DNA of 64,000 nucleotides, taken from contig NZ_JAQWXX010000082.1 of assembly GCF_029254265.1 (NCBI RefSeq), positions 1 through 64,000 on the forward strand, written 5' to 3'. The notes beneath the pieces are model-generated. The model was not told the DNA's origin. It ran no database searches and saw only the letters and a list, made by a program, of their open reading frames with translations. Both the position numbers and the translations under genes were made by a program. Of the stretch, positions 1-8,749 are shown piece after piece (positions within the stretch are counted from its first letter, which is position 1; each line of letters starts with the position of its first letter). The stretch is from Algoriphagus sp. (GTDB taxonomy: Bacteria > Bacteroidota > Bacteroidia > Cytophagales > Cyclobacteriaceae).

Positions 1-156
1 AGGCATCGAGCCCCTTGGAAGTTTACCCAAGAGAAGAACCTCTGGCTCATAATTGCCCGATGGAATTAAATAAATGTTGAACCAAACGGTCAACGCTATT
101 TAGGGAAGTACAAAGTACATTTTTCAGACTTCTTATTTTAGCTTTCTGACTTTTCC

Positions 157-1392
157 TTAGATTTTCAACTTTTCTGCCCAGCCCATCAATGGCCCACTAC
201 TGATACTAGAGATCAGTGCCAAAATCACCAATCCGATAAAGAGAGACTCGGTGATCAACCCATTTTCCAAAGCGATTAACCCAAGTATGATATCCATACT
301 CCCACGCGTACTTAATCCAAACCCGACTACCATAGCTTTTTTTCGAGGTAAACTTGCAAATCGTCCTCCGATATAGGCTCCCCAGTATTTGGTCAAGAGA
401 CCCACTATGACCACTACCCCTACAATTCCAGGATCAAAGGCTTCAATGAAATTCACTTTGAGTCCGATCGATACAAAAAAGATCGGTGCGAAGATATTAT
501 TGATAAACTGATGGAGAATTTCCTTTGCTTTTTCAGTTAGATACTCAGAATCTCCAAGCGCAACCCCGATTATGAATGCTCCAAAAATCGCATGGATCCC
601 TATGAATTCGGTAAAAGATGCTGCCAAAAAGCAGATTGCTAGGGAAAGTGAAAGTAATCCTCCCGGCCATGCGAGCTTCTTATTGATCCATGGGAGAGTT
701 TTGTTGATCAATCCCTTGCCCAGAGTCAGCATGAAAAATGTGAAAAATAGGGTCAGCCCTATAGTAGGCCAAACGCCCAATCCTCCACTTCCAGACTCGG
801 AGAGCGAAAGAATCACAGAAAACACTATCCATCCCAATACATCCACAATCATTGCAGCGGCAATGATGAGAAGTCCCGTTGGAGTTTTGAATAGATTCAA
901 ATCCATCAAAACCCTCGCTACTACTGCCAGTGCAGTGATAGAGATGGCTAGTCCAAAAAAAGTGGAAGCCACAATTCGATCATTGATGTTGACACCGAGA
1001 AACTCAGGAAATGCATAGGCAACCACAAAACCGGCAATAATGGGTAGCGCCATCGAAGCCACTGCAATTTTCAGCGCATTTTTGCCCTGATTCCATACGA
1101 CTTGAAGCTCCACCTCCAATCCTGCAATGAAGAGTAACAACACCACAGATATTTGCACAAAACCATCCAGTGCAATATTGGACATGGCATGAGACCCAAA
1201 TAAATAATCCTGAGCAGCTGGAAAAAGTGATCCTAAAATTGTTGGACCAATTATAATTCCCGCCAGAATCTCCCCGACAACGGCAGGCTGCCTTAGTTTG
1301 CGGGCAATCTCGGCAAAGATTCGCGCCATGATCAACATGGTCGCAAGCTGAAGGAGAAGGTTGATAACCTCCTTATGGTTTAATGTTTCCAT
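157..1392 (-). CDS. cation:proton antiporter (Kef/CPA2-type Na+/H+ exchanger)
   Basis: 411 aa polytopic membrane ORF with CPA2-like motifs (QPAVVGEILAGIIIGPTILG, GIHAIFGAFIIGVALG). Confidence 0.9.
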   Translation of the reverse strand: METLNHKEVINLLLQLATMLIMARIFAEIARKLRQPAVVGEILAGIIIGPTILGSLFPAAQDYLFGSHAMSNIALDGFVQISVVLLLFIAGLEVELQVVWNQGKNALKIAVASMALPIIAGFVVAYAFPEFLGVNINDRIVASTFFGLAISITALAVVARVLMDLNLFKTPTGLLIIAAAMIVDVLGWIVFSVILSLSESGSGGLGVWPTIGLTLFFTFFMLTLGKGLINKTLPWINKKLAWPGGLLSLSLAICFLAASFTEFIGIHAIFGAFIIGVALGDSEYLTEKAKEILHQFINNIFAPIFFVSIGLKVNFIEAFDPGIVGVVVIVGLLTKYWGAYIGGRFASLPRKKAMVVGFGLSTRGSMDIILGLIALENGLITESLFIGLVILALISSISSGPLMGWAEKLKI

Positions 1393-1398
1393 GGAGGT

Positions 1399-2229
1399 CT
1401 AATTTTTAACGATTAATAGATTACAAGGCAAGGTACTCAAGAGGTCCTCAAGATCATGCGGGAATAAGCGGTCAAAAAATGTCAGCCGTCGATCATCTCC
1501 CACTACCAAAAGATCTGCACCTATTTTCTCACAAAATCTACCCAACTCCACAGCCCATTTCCCACCGGTTACTTTAATATTTATTTTTAGAGTACTGACG
1601 TCAATATCCTTTAGGATTTCTTCCACATAGTCCATTTCATCCTGTACCAATTGCCTTCGGGTATTGGCTATTTCTTCTTCCGAATCCTCACCTGCAGTAC
1701 CCATTTGAAGGCCATACATCTTGATTTCATTTAGAATATGAACCTGATCTGCTTGGACCGCTTTGGAAAAAACAGCACCCTGAGCGATCACAAAAGGGGT
1801 GATTTCAAGTTGGGTCCCATTGATCACTACCTTGGAAAAGCTCGTAGTCTCAGGTTTTGGATCAATCAGTGTGAGTACAGAGCATGGCGATTTACGGATG
1901 ATTTTTCTTCCCACCGATCCGAGGTAGTATTTCAGTAAGCCTTCCTCTTTCAATGCTCCCGCCACCAAAAGATTTACTTCCTCCTCTTTACAGGCTTCTA
2001 ATATCATTTTCACAGGCTTGCCCTGTTTCCAGATTAGTTTGGTTCGATCTCGATCCAGACCATGCCGATCCAAGATTTCCTGAAACTTGGACTCCTGCTC
2101 TTCTGACTTTTCACCGACATGGATCAAAATCAAATCAGATTCGAAAAGGATGGAAAGCCGCTTCACTTCAGCAAGTAAGGCTTCCATTCGTGGGGAAAAA
2201 GCAATAGCAAGGGCGATTTTTCGAAACAT
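1399..2229 (-). CDS. universal stress protein (tandem UspA domains)
   Basis: GSVGRKIIRKSPCSVLTL and GADLLVVGDDRR...LPCNLLIV motifs; ORF extends to 2298 but the Usp-like start is MFRKIALAIAFS at 2229. Confidence 0.85.
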   Translation of the reverse strand: MFRKIALAIAFSPRMEALLAEVKRLSILFESDLILIHVGEKSEEQESKFQEILDRHGLDRDRTKLIWKQGKPVKMILEACKEEEVNLLVAGALKEEGLLKYYLGSVGRKIIRKSPCSVLTLIDPKPETTSFSKVVINGTQLEITPFVIAQGAVFSKAVQADQVHILNEIKMYGLQMGTAGEDSEEEIANTRRQLVQDEMDYVEEILKDIDVSTLKINIKVTGGKWAVELGRFCEKIGADLLVVGDDRRLTFFDRLFPHDLEDLLSTLPCNLLIVKN

Positions 2230-2429
2230 AAATTGGAGACTAAGTACTTTAAATAAGCGAATTTTCCTTTTCATTCCAAGATTCTCAATGGAATCCATTT
2301 ATCCCGAACAGGTTCCATTTATGCCCTAATTTGACTTTCGGAAAAAGGAAGACCCATTTTTCAATATTTTTTGACAAAATTTAATGTCTGGTCTTTTTAG
2401 AATCCAATAAAAATAACCCTATCTCATTT

Positions 2430-4040
2430 ATGAAAAAATCTATATTCAGCTGGTTGTTGATTTCCAGTCTGGGATTTTTCGGAACAGCATTCGCACAGTC
2501 CGATGATTACCCTACGCTGAGTCAAGTCAATCAGCGCATGCAGCAAGTGGCAAAAAACAGCAATGCCACTCTCACTTCTCTGATCAAAACAGCTGGCGGA
2601 AAGGACATCTGGGTACTCAAAGTGGGTACTGGTGATCTGGATCAAAAACCCGCTATCGCAGTCGTCGGAGGAGTTGAAGGATTCCATGTCTTAAGTACCG
2701 AACTCGCAGTTCAATTTGCAGAAAAACTAGTCGCAGAGCATGCAGATGCATTGCAAACTACCACTTTCTACATTTTTCCCAATATGTCGCCTGATGCTTA
2801 CGAGCAATACCACGCTGCCTTGAAATATGAGCGGAGAGGTAATGCCATTTCCGTCGATCATGACCGTGATGGAAAAGCAGGAGAGAATGGCTATTCAGAT
2901 TTGAATGGAGATGGTATGATCACTTGGATGCGTGTTGAAGATCCTATGGGTGATTACGTGGTATCAAAGCAAGATGATCGCGTTCTCGAAAAAGCTGATC
3001 GATCCAAAGGTGAAGCAGGAAAATACTTGGTGTATAAAGAAAGTCGAGATGATGATAAAGACGGCAATTTCGCTGAGGATCTGAAAGAGGGAATCGCTTT
3101 CAATAAATCAATGACCTACAAATTCCCGGTTTTCCAACCATTGGCCGGAGACATTCCAGTATCACAGCTGGAATCTCGTGCGATGCTTGATTACCTTTTT
3201 GAGCAGTGGAATATTTTCGCTTTTGTCACTTTTTCACCAGCTAATAACCTTAGTACTCCACTAAAATACAATGCTGGAGATGCTCGCAAACGAGTAGTAA
3301 CTTCCATACTAGAGAAAGACCAGACGATAAATGCGATGATTTCTGGCATTTACAACGAGACAGTTTCTCAGAAAGCCTTCCAGCAGAACAATCAGGGAAC
3401 TGACGGAGACTTTTTCCAATGGGCCTATTTCCACTTCGGAAGATTGAGTTTCGGTACGCCAGGCTATTGGGTGCCTGAATACAAAGGTGCTGATGGCAAA
3501 GGGAAATCAAATGCCGAAGCGAATTATTTGGCTTGGGCAGATTCTCTGGGTTGGAATGACGTTTTCGTGCCTTGGACTGAAATCCAGCATCCTGACTTCC
3601 CGGGAAAAAAAGTTGAGGTTGGAGGAATCAAACCTTTTCTGATGGCAAATCCCCCTTATGTGCAAGTGGGGAAAATTGCAGACGAGCATACTGATTTCAT
3701 CTTGAAACTTGCCGCGATGCAACCAAAACTGGAAATGCTTAACATCAAGATTGAAAGCTTAGGAAATGGTCTGACCAGAATCTCTGCTGATCTTTTCAAT
3801 AACTCTCCGCTTCCTACACATTCAGATATGGGTGAGCGCTCCAGATGGCTTCGCAAAGTCAGGGTAGATCTCGATGTACCTCAGGATCGAATCATTTCAG
3901 GTGATAAAATTCAACTGATAGATGTAATCGATGCCTATCAAAAAGTATCACTGAGCTGGATCGTTAAAGGATCTGGAGCTGTACCAGTGAAAGCCGGTGC
4001 GCCACATGTCGGTTTTATAAATGCAAACTTTAAACTCTAA
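2430..4040 (+). CDS. M14 carboxypeptidase-like secreted protein, active-site residues degenerate
   Basis: 536 aa, signal peptide, Asp-rich DHDRDGKAGENGYSDLNGDGMITW insert shared with the next ORF; HxxE zinc motif replaced by EGFH. Confidence 0.75.
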   Translation: MKKSIFSWLLISSLGFFGTAFAQSDDYPTLSQVNQRMQQVAKNSNATLTSLIKTAGGKDIWVLKVGTGDLDQKPAIAVVGGVEGFHVLSTELAVQFAEKLVAEHADALQTTTFYIFPNMSPDAYEQYHAALKYERRGNAISVDHDRDGKAGENGYSDLNGDGMITWMRVEDPMGDYVVSKQDDRVLEKADRSKGEAGKYLVYKESRDDDKDGNFAEDLKEGIAFNKSMTYKFPVFQPLAGDIPVSQLESRAMLDYLFEQWNIFAFVTFSPANNLSTPLKYNAGDARKRVVTSILEKDQTINAMISGIYNETVSQKAFQQNNQGTDGDFFQWAYFHFGRLSFGTPGYWVPEYKGADGKGKSNAEANYLAWADSLGWNDVFVPWTEIQHPDFPGKKVEVGGIKPFLMANPPYVQVGKIADEHTDFILKLAAMQPKLEMLNIKIESLGNGLTRISADLFNNSPLPTHSDMGERSRWLRKVRVDLDVPQDRIISGDKIQLIDVIDAYQKVSLSWIVKGSGAVPVKAGAPHVGFINANFKL

Positions 4041-4046
4041 GCCATC

Positions 4047-5792
4047 ATGAAAAAGATAAATACCTTAAAAATGATCGTTATGCTGGCTTTTGCTACCCTT
4101 TGGATAGCAGTTAACCCAGCAAAAGCGCAAGAGAAATTCTTTCGGGCTGTGGGAACTCCCCACAAACCAAAAGTGGAATTGACTTTCAATAAATACTATA
4201 CTTACGAAGGTTTGGTGGATGCAATGAAGAAAATTGCAGCCGCTCATCCGGGATTGGCAAAGATTGAATCAATCGGAAAATCCTATCTAGGTAGAGACAT
4301 TATGACCTTGACTATTACCGATTTTTCGGTTGGCAAATCAGAAGAAAAACCAGCCATGTGGATCGATGGAAATATTCACTCCAACGAGATTCAAGGCGGG
4401 GAATTCTCCCTATATGCAGCTTGGTATCTGACCGAAATGCAAGGAGATAATGAATTTATTCAAGAACTACTTCGGGATAAGACCTTCTACATCACCCCTA
4501 CAATCAATCCAGATGCTCGAAATGACTTTTTCTTAGAACCAAATACCGCAAACTCTCCACGGTCAGGTATGATGGTGCTCGATAATGATGGAGATGGAAT
4601 GGCTGGAGAAGATGGAATGGATGACCTCGACGGCGATGGACATATCACGATGATGATCAGAAAATCACCAACGGGCAGATTTATCAAAGATCCGCAGGAT
4701 CCAAGAAAATTGATTATGGTCGAAGCAGATAAAGTTGGGGAATATGAAATGCTTGGTCAAGAAGGAACTGACGGTGATGGCGATGGTCGGGTAAATGATG
4801 ACGGGGTGGGCTATTACGATCCAAACCGGGATTGGGGATGGAATTGGCAGCCAGATTACATTCAACGAGGAGCACTCAGGTACCCATTTACACTTCCTGA
4901 AAACAGATCCGTGATGGAGTTTGTGATGAAACATCCAAATATTGCTGGCGCGCAAAGCTTTCACAATAGTGGCGGAATGATCCTTCGAGGTCCAGGCGCT
5001 GAAGAAGATGTCAACACCTACAATCGAGAAGATATTCGCATCTACGATGTCATCGGGAAAAAAGGAGAAGAATTACTTCCTGGATATAGATATATCGTGG
5101 TTTACAAGGATTTGTATTCTGTTTTCGGCGGTGAACTGGATTGGTTCTATGGCAATCGTGGAATCTTCACTTATTCCAATGAATTGATGACTTCTTACCT
5201 CTATTTCCATAAGCAATCTGCCGGAAGAGGAAATCAAGATGAAAACTTCGATGTGGATAAATACCTGACTATGGGCGATGCTTTTGTGAACTGGCATGAA
5301 TATGAGCATCCTCAGTTTGGTACTGTCGAGATTGGTGGATTCAAAAAGACCTTTGGACGCGCACATCCAGGATTCTTGCTAGAGCAAGATGCGCATCGAA
5401 ATGCTGCATTTACGATTTACCATGCATATCACACTCCGAAGCTGAGCATCATGGATGTGAAGGAAGAAGAGCTTGGAGGCGGATTGAAAGCTATCACTGC
5501 GACGATCTTTAATGAGCGATTGATGCCAACTCACGCCAGCCAGGATTTGAAATACAAAATCGAGCGACCGGATTATGTGACGATTTCAGGAGCTAAAGTG
5601 GTAGCTGGATTCGTCGTAGAAGATGAAGACTTCAATAAGTTCGCCGAACAAAAAATGTCTCCGGAGCGAATTGCTGTCGAAAATGTACCGGGAATGAGTG
5701 CGGTAAAAGTGAAGTGGATTGTATCTTCAGGATCAAATTATTCCATCACAGTGGACTCTGCCAAAGGCGGAAAAGCCAGCTGGAAGAAGTAA
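4047..5792 (+). CDS. M14 family zinc carboxypeptidase, secreted
   Basis: Signal peptide; WIDGNIHSNEIQGGE (HxxE), QSFHNSGG (third His ligand), FTYSNELMTS; Asp-rich EF-hand-like insert. Confidence 0.88.
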   Translation: MKKINTLKMIVMLAFATLWIAVNPAKAQEKFFRAVGTPHKPKVELTFNKYYTYEGLVDAMKKIAAAHPGLAKIESIGKSYLGRDIMTLTITDFSVGKSEEKPAMWIDGNIHSNEIQGGEFSLYAAWYLTEMQGDNEFIQELLRDKTFYITPTINPDARNDFFLEPNTANSPRSGMMVLDNDGDGMAGEDGMDDLDGDGHITMMIRKSPTGRFIKDPQDPRKLIMVEADKVGEYEMLGQEGTDGDGDGRVNDDGVGYYDPNRDWGWNWQPDYIQRGALRYPFTLPENRSVMEFVMKHPNIAGAQSFHNSGGMILRGPGAEEDVNTYNREDIRIYDVIGKKGEELLPGYRYIVVYKDLYSVFGGELDWFYGNRGIFTYSNELMTSYLYFHKQSAGRGNQDENFDVDKYLTMGDAFVNWHEYEHPQFGTVEIGGFKKTFGRAHPGFLLEQDAHRNAAFTIYHAYHTPKLSIMDVKEEELGGGLKAITATIFNERLMPTHASQDLKYKIERPDYVTISGAKVVAGFVVEDEDFNKFAEQKMSPERIAVENVPGMSAVKVKWIVSSGSNYSITVDSAKGGKASWKK

Positions 5793-5809
5793 AAATTCTT
5801 AACGTATTA

Positions 5810-5846
5810 AATCCCCGGTTTTTGATTAAATCGGGGATTTTTTTTG
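5810..5846 (+). terminator. Rho-independent terminator
   Basis: AATCCCCG...CGGGGATT stem followed by T run, after M14 stop. Confidence 0.8.
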
Positions 5847-5871
5847 TCCAAAAGGGTGATAAACTTCAAAT

Positions 5872-5901
5872 AAAAAACCCTGCCAGATCGCTCCAGCAGG
5901 G
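5872..5901 (-). terminator. Rho-independent terminator for the 5925-6497 gene
   Basis: CCCTGC...GCAGGG stem with A run on + (T run on -). Confidence 0.75.
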
Positions 5902-5924
5902 CTTGGTAATTGAGTTGGTTTAAT

Positions 5925-6497
5925 TTAAAGAGTTGAAACAAAGCTTTCAAATCCTGAAGCAGTCTTCACTTTGAAACTGATTCCATCTTTTCCAGCTTGC
6001 TCGATTTTGTAAATTTTATGCAGTCCTTGAGGATTGTCGATCATCTCTGAATGGATCATTTTGTCTCCATCGTAGATCATTACTTCTACTTCCTTTGAAT
6101 CAAGGTTACTTACCAACAAACGGTAAGAATTACCTTCTATTTTAGATACCCGTGAAAAAACTTCAGGCTTAACTTCTATAAAATTTTCTACAGAAGCAGA
6201 AGAAATCACACCAGACTGATCTAAAACTTGAATTGAGTAGGTTCCTTTTGGAAGATCTGTCAAGTCATACTTTTTTGCAAAAGCCTCAGTTTGATTGATT
6301 CGATCTCTCATAATCAATCGATCCTGAGAATCGGAAATCTTCACAATTACAGTTCCTTTAGGAGCTTCTGTAAATGCTACTGCTACTTTAGCAGCTTCTG
6401 GCTTTGTGATTTGTACTGTTTCGTCAGCTTTTGTTCCTGCTGCGAAAGCTCCTGTTGCAATCCCTGCAACAAAAAGCATGGTGAATAGATTTTTCAT
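5925..6497 (-). CDS. secreted hypothetical protein, beta-sandwich/T9SS-CTD-like repeats
   Basis: Signal peptide MKNLFTMLFVAGIATGAFA; GTYSIQVLDQSG and EVMIYDGDKMIHSE segments. Confidence 0.6.
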   Translation of the reverse strand: MKNLFTMLFVAGIATGAFAAGTKADETVQITKPEAAKVAVAFTEAPKGTVIVKISDSQDRLIMRDRINQTEAFAKKYDLTDLPKGTYSIQVLDQSGVISSASVENFIEVKPEVFSRVSKIEGNSYRLLVSNLDSKEVEVMIYDGDKMIHSEMIDNPQGLHKIYKIEQAGKDGISFKVKTASGFESFVSTL

Positions 6498-6539
6498 GTT
6501 TACTAGTTGGTTTAAATAGGTTCTTAATTTTTGTAACCG

Positions 6540-6557
6540 GCAGATGGGTTCATCTGC
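6540..6557 (-). promoter_or_regulatory. hairpin in 5' leader (GCAGATG-AACC-CATCTGC)
   Basis: Perfect 7-bp inverted repeat between predicted promoter and start codon. Confidence 0.55.
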
Positions 6558-6616
6558 AGAGGGAATTTTGGGCTACTTCAGTCAACCGGGTATGCGGTTG
6601 TGATAAGATTACATTA

Positions 6617-6647
6617 CAAAGGTACCTAACAGTTTTAATTTTGCAAA
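6617..6647 (-). promoter_or_regulatory. Bacteroidetes primary sigma promoter TTTG-N19-TACCTTTG
   Basis: Exact match to TTTG/TAnnTTTG consensus upstream of the 6497 start. Confidence 0.7.
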
Positions 6648-6916
6648 TGTTTCAACAAAACATTATTTTAATTACTGATTACTTAACATTTTACGCTATT
6701 TATTGCGAATTCAATATTATTTTCCCGCAATCGATAGCGAAGTAGTCGGGATTTTGAAAAAACACATTCATTCCTGTATTTATTCTGTAAAAATTGAATT
6801 TGTAAAATATTATTTGCTTAAATAAAAAATATATCGCTTGATTCATCCATAAAATTTCGTAAAACTTTTTTTTAACAAGAATTAATTCTATGGTGTTTTA
6901 TAAATAAAAAATCAAA

Positions 6917-7198
6917 ATAAAAGCAATTTGGAACAATCAAATCATCGCAGAATCAGACCAAACTTTGGTCATTGAGGGGAACCATTACTTCCCGCCGGAT
7001 GCTGTCCGGATGGAATACCTCAAATTCTCTCCTACTCAGACTACCTGTCCTTGGAAGGGAAGGGCTCCTTACTATACCATCGAAGTGGACGGAGAGACCG
7101 ACAAAGATGCTGCTTGGTTTTATCCCGATCCTTCTCCGGCAGCCAAAGAAATCGAAGGATATATTTCCTTTTGGAAAAGGGTGAAGGTCTTGGAGTAA
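6917..7198 (+). CDS. DUF427 domain-containing protein with non-standard start (ATA) or lost start codon
   Basis: In-frame (I)KAIWNNQIIAESDQTLVIEGNHYFPPDAV...KDAAWFYPDPSPAAKEIEGYISFWKRVKVLE; in-frame TAA at 6905 and no ATG/GTG/TTG at the expected start. Confidence 0.7.
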   Translation: MKAIWNNQIIAESDQTLVIEGNHYFPPDAVRMEYLKFSPTQTTCPWKGRAPYYTIEVDGETDKDAAWFYPDPSPAAKEIEGYISFWKRVKVLE

Positions 7199-7216
7199 TT
7201 TAAATAAAGAGTAAAA

Positions 7217-8329
7217 TTATTTTAATTCAAAAATCCCGAATCGCATAAAATCTTCTTCCTCATCCGGATTGATCAGTCGGATTAAAAGTCGGTTGCCCGG
7301 AAGTGCCATTTGAATCTCGCCATAGGGAATCGGAATATCACCCGAAATCTGCTTACCATCTTTGAATAAAATCAGCCTATGATAAGCTGGGTCCTTTGAA
7401 ACGCTATAGTATTTGTCTTCTGTTAGTTTTTTTTCTAAAGAACTACTAGATATATCTTGAAGATATTCAACTGCCATAAAGCCATTATCCCAAGCATGAA
7501 GGGCATAATTCCTTCCTGATAAAATAATGTTATTTAATCTTTGCAAATTGGAAATCGATAATTTTGATTTACCTAATGCATCAAATGACTCGTGCTCGAT
7601 ATCAAATTGACCCTTTTTCACTAAGTTTTGAGAATCAAAAACTGTGATTTGATCATTAAAACTAGAAGTTAAATAAAAACTGCGTCCATCCGGACTTAGT
7701 GTGTAGATCGCAGCAACCATATTTTTCATGTTGATATCCGTTTTTGAAAAAATTGGAAGAGAACGAGCTGAAATAAGTCCAAGGGATTTTTCGGATTCCA
7801 AATTAATTCCTTCGATAAAATTGAGACTTCCAAAATCCTTGGCAAAAACAAAAGAAAAGACATTAGAGATAGTTGTGATAACAATATTCTCACCCGAGGC
7901 ATTTTTTAGCATAGCCAGTTTCTTCGGAAAATAAATTGTTGAGGTAGATAACGGAAGAAATCTAGTCTTTTTAATCAATTTCAAATTTCGGTCATAAAGC
8001 AAAATTTCAATGTCGGTTTTCCCCCAAATATTTCCATCCTTGGAAAAGGCAAGACCACTTAAAAGAGAAACATGCTCATTGGGACCTTCCCCATACAGAT
8101 TTTCAGAAATGATCTTGGTCCCCTTCGAATTAAATAAACTTATTTCTACACCAGCATCTTTACTTTTGGTATATCCTAAATAAACTTGATCTTTTTCGTA
8201 GTAATCCAGAATCCCAACCTCATAGAAGCTGTCAATTTTAAATTCAGATACTTTTTTAAGGCTAACTTGAGCCTTGGTGGACGATAAAAACAATAGTAGC
8301 GAAAATGCTGTGCAGATAAATTTTTCCAT
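7217..8329 (-). CDS. 6-bladed beta-propeller family secreted protein
   Basis: Signal peptide from MEKFICTAF (ORF extends to 8359); repeated propeller-like YxLSPDGRSFYLTSSFNDQI blocks. Confidence 0.65.
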   Translation of the reverse strand: MEKFICTAFSLLLFLSSTKAQVSLKKVSEFKIDSFYEVGILDYYEKDQVYLGYTKSKDAGVEISLFNSKGTKIISENLYGEGPNEHVSLLSGLAFSKDGNIWGKTDIEILLYDRNLKLIKKTRFLPLSTSTIYFPKKLAMLKNASGENIVITTISNVFSFVFAKDFGSLNFIEGINLESEKSLGLISARSLPIFSKTDINMKNMVAAIYTLSPDGRSFYLTSSFNDQITVFDSQNLVKKGQFDIEHESFDALGKSKLSISNLQRLNNIILSGRNYALHAWDNGFMAVEYLQDISSSSLEKKLTEDKYYSVSKDPAYHRLILFKDGKQISGDIPIPYGEIQMALPGNRLLIRLINPDEEEDFMRFGIFELK

Positions 8330-8407
8330 ATTTCTGAAACATAAAAAATAAAGGTGCAAATAAATACACCTTTATCCATTGAACCTGTTTTTGTGATGAT
8401 TCTAATT

Positions 8408-8550
8408 TTATCCTATACTTCCAGCTGTACAATTGCAAGTAGCTTCAGGGTTTTGATCCTCAGTACAATAAAAATTCATTGTGTTTCTGGTGCAATCATT
8501 TACGCTTGTTCCGTTAGGTTGACCTGGTGTACATCGAATTAAACAATTTA
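8408..8550 (-). pseudogene. C-terminal remnant of a small Cys-rich (NVEALA-like) peptide gene
   Basis: ELNCLIRCTPGQPNGTSVNDCTRNTMNFYCTEDQNPEATCNCTAGSIG*, six Cys, upstream of propeller gene; reading continues into unrelated antisense DUF427 DNA. Confidence 0.45.
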
Positions 8551-8560
8551 ATTCGAGAGA

Positions 8561-8698
8561 AGAGCCTCCTATTATACTGTGGAAGTAGCTGGCGAATCCA
8601 ATAAAGATGCCGCTTGGTACTATCCGGAAACCAAACCTGCTGCCAAAGAAATTCAAGGTTATGTCGCCTTCTGGAAAGGTGTAAAAGTAGAGAACTAA
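8561..8698 (+). pseudogene. DUF427 C-terminal fragment (second, truncated copy)
   Basis: RASYYTVEVAGESNKDAAWYYPETKPAAKEIQGYVAFWKGVKVEN* ; 30/45 residues identical by eye to the C-terminus of 6917-7198. Confidence 0.85.
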
Positions 8699-8703
8699 AA
8701 AAG

Positions 8704-8732
8704 ATGCCAGCAATCATTTGCTGGCATTTTTA
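8704..8732 (+). terminator. Rho-independent terminator
   Basis: ATGCCAGCAA...TTGCTGGCAT stem plus T run. Confidence 0.8.
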
Positions 8733-8749
8733 TTAAATTTTTTCGGACT

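Noticed and set aside
1-156. Possible gene end at the left edge (e.g. ...RHRAPWKFTQEKNLWLIIARWN*)
   Set aside because: Three short open readings are equally plausible and none is recognisable
572-1018. 148-aa + strand ORF inside the antiporter gene
   Set aside because: Antisense to a clear membrane transporter; low-complexity composition from codon mirroring, no domain features
6721-6756. TCCCGCAATCGATAGCGAAGTAGTCGGGA imperfect inverted repeat, possible dispersed element or terminator
   Set aside because: Only a 5-bp stem with a long loop and a single copy noticed here; needs a genome-wide search
8408-8713. 101-aa minus ORF as an intact gene
   Set aside because: Its N-terminal half is antisense to the DUF427 remnant; only the Cys-rich C-terminal half looks like a real coding remnant
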